A DNA stretch of 6,076 nt from CBDUXZ01 sp965371325 [NCBI: uncultured bacterium] (GTDB lineage Bacteria; JAUYMQ01). The notes below the pieces were generated by a model, which saw nothing but the letters and a program-made list of their open reading frames with translations, ran no database searches and was not told the origin of the DNA. Shown in pieces: positions 5,922 to 6,076 of this stretch (positions within the stretch are counted from its first letter, which is position 1; each line of letters opens with the position of its first letter). The DNA lies in NCBI GenBank assembly GCA_965371325.1, contig CBDUXZ010000133.1:1-6076 (forward strand), read 5' to 3'. Position numbers and translations under genes: made by a program.

Positions 5922-5926
5922 GGAGG
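5922..5926 (+). promoter_or_regulatory. Ribosome binding site that decides the enoyl-CoA hydratase start
   Basis: GGAGG lies 5 bases upstream of the GTG at 5932. The in-frame ATG at 5920 overlaps this motif and has no Shine-Dalgarno of its own, so the GTG start is preferred. Confidence 0.6.
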
Positions 5927-5931
5927 TTGCC

Positions 5932-6076
5932 GTGGACTACCAGGAAGTCGTTTACGAGGTCAGTGAAGCCATCGCAACGATGACGCTGAACCGGCCCGAC
6001 AAGCTCAACGCCTGGACGATCCGGATGGAGTCGGAATATCGCCACGCGATGGGGGAGGCCGAGAAGGATCCCGATG
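5932..6076 (+). CDS. Enoyl-CoA hydratase/isomerase family protein, N-terminal fragment cut by window end
   Basis: The 48 visible codons begin with GTG at 5932 and run off the right edge. They encode the typical first strands of the crotonase fold: 'YQEVVYEVSEAIATMTLNRP' (3-22) followed by 'DKLNAWTIRMESEYRHAM' (23-40). The 'TLNRPDKLNAW' block is the hallmark of enoyl-CoA hydratases and isomerases; its backbone forms part of the CoA-binding and oxyanion environment. The catalytic residues lie further along, so hydratase, isomerase or another crotonase activity cannot be distinguished. It follows the terminator of the preceding unit by about 94 bases and probably has its own promoter, although I see no clear one. 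An alternative start at ATG 5920 would add four residues. Confidence 0.9.
   Translation, partial: MDYQEVVYEVSEAIATMTLNRPDKLNAWTIRMESEYRHAMGEAEKDPD

Overview
This is a GC-rich bacterial window with no mobile element, CRISPR array or RNA gene that I can recognise. The genes point to a Gram-negative host: a HlyD-type periplasmic adaptor with a paired ABC exporter, and a CGFS glutaredoxin next to a BolA/IbaG protein. A deltaproteobacterial or related soil or groundwater lineage would fit the style, but the sequence does not fix the taxon. 

Minus strand, positions 3781 down to 1: a tightly packed exporter operon. In transcription order it holds a HlyD/YbhG-like membrane fusion protein, a first ABC ATPase, a second ABC ATPase, and an ABC-2 permease that runs off the window start. 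Neighbouring genes overlap by 4, 8 and 4 bases, so they are probably translationally coupled. The set resembles the YbhG-F-S-R and YhiI-RbbA-YhhJ exporters of enterobacteria, but the two nucleotide-binding domains that are fused there are separate genes here. 

Positions 3782-4036 separate this operon from a divergent plus-strand gene (4037-4918) for an alpha/beta hydrolase with an Asp nucleophile, of epoxide hydrolase type. A 208-base gap follows. It carries a plausible sigma70 promoter whose -10 element abuts and slightly overlaps a 25-bp site matching the IscR (Rrf2 family) type 1 consensus at 21 of 25 positions, by the consensus as I remember it. 

Downstream of that site lie a BolA/IbaG-family gene (5127-5372) and a monothiol glutaredoxin gene, grxD (5443-5769), whose products typically form a [2Fe-2S]-bridged complex in iron and Fe-S homeostasis. 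A clear intrinsic terminator (5807-5838) ends this unit. The start of an enoyl-CoA hydratase/isomerase gene (from 5932) runs off the right edge. 

The two most interesting observations are the IscR-like operator in front of the bolA-grxD pair, and complementary active-site substitutions in the two ATPases that would fall in the same composite ATP site of a heterodimer. I saw nothing that amounts to an entirely undescribed system.
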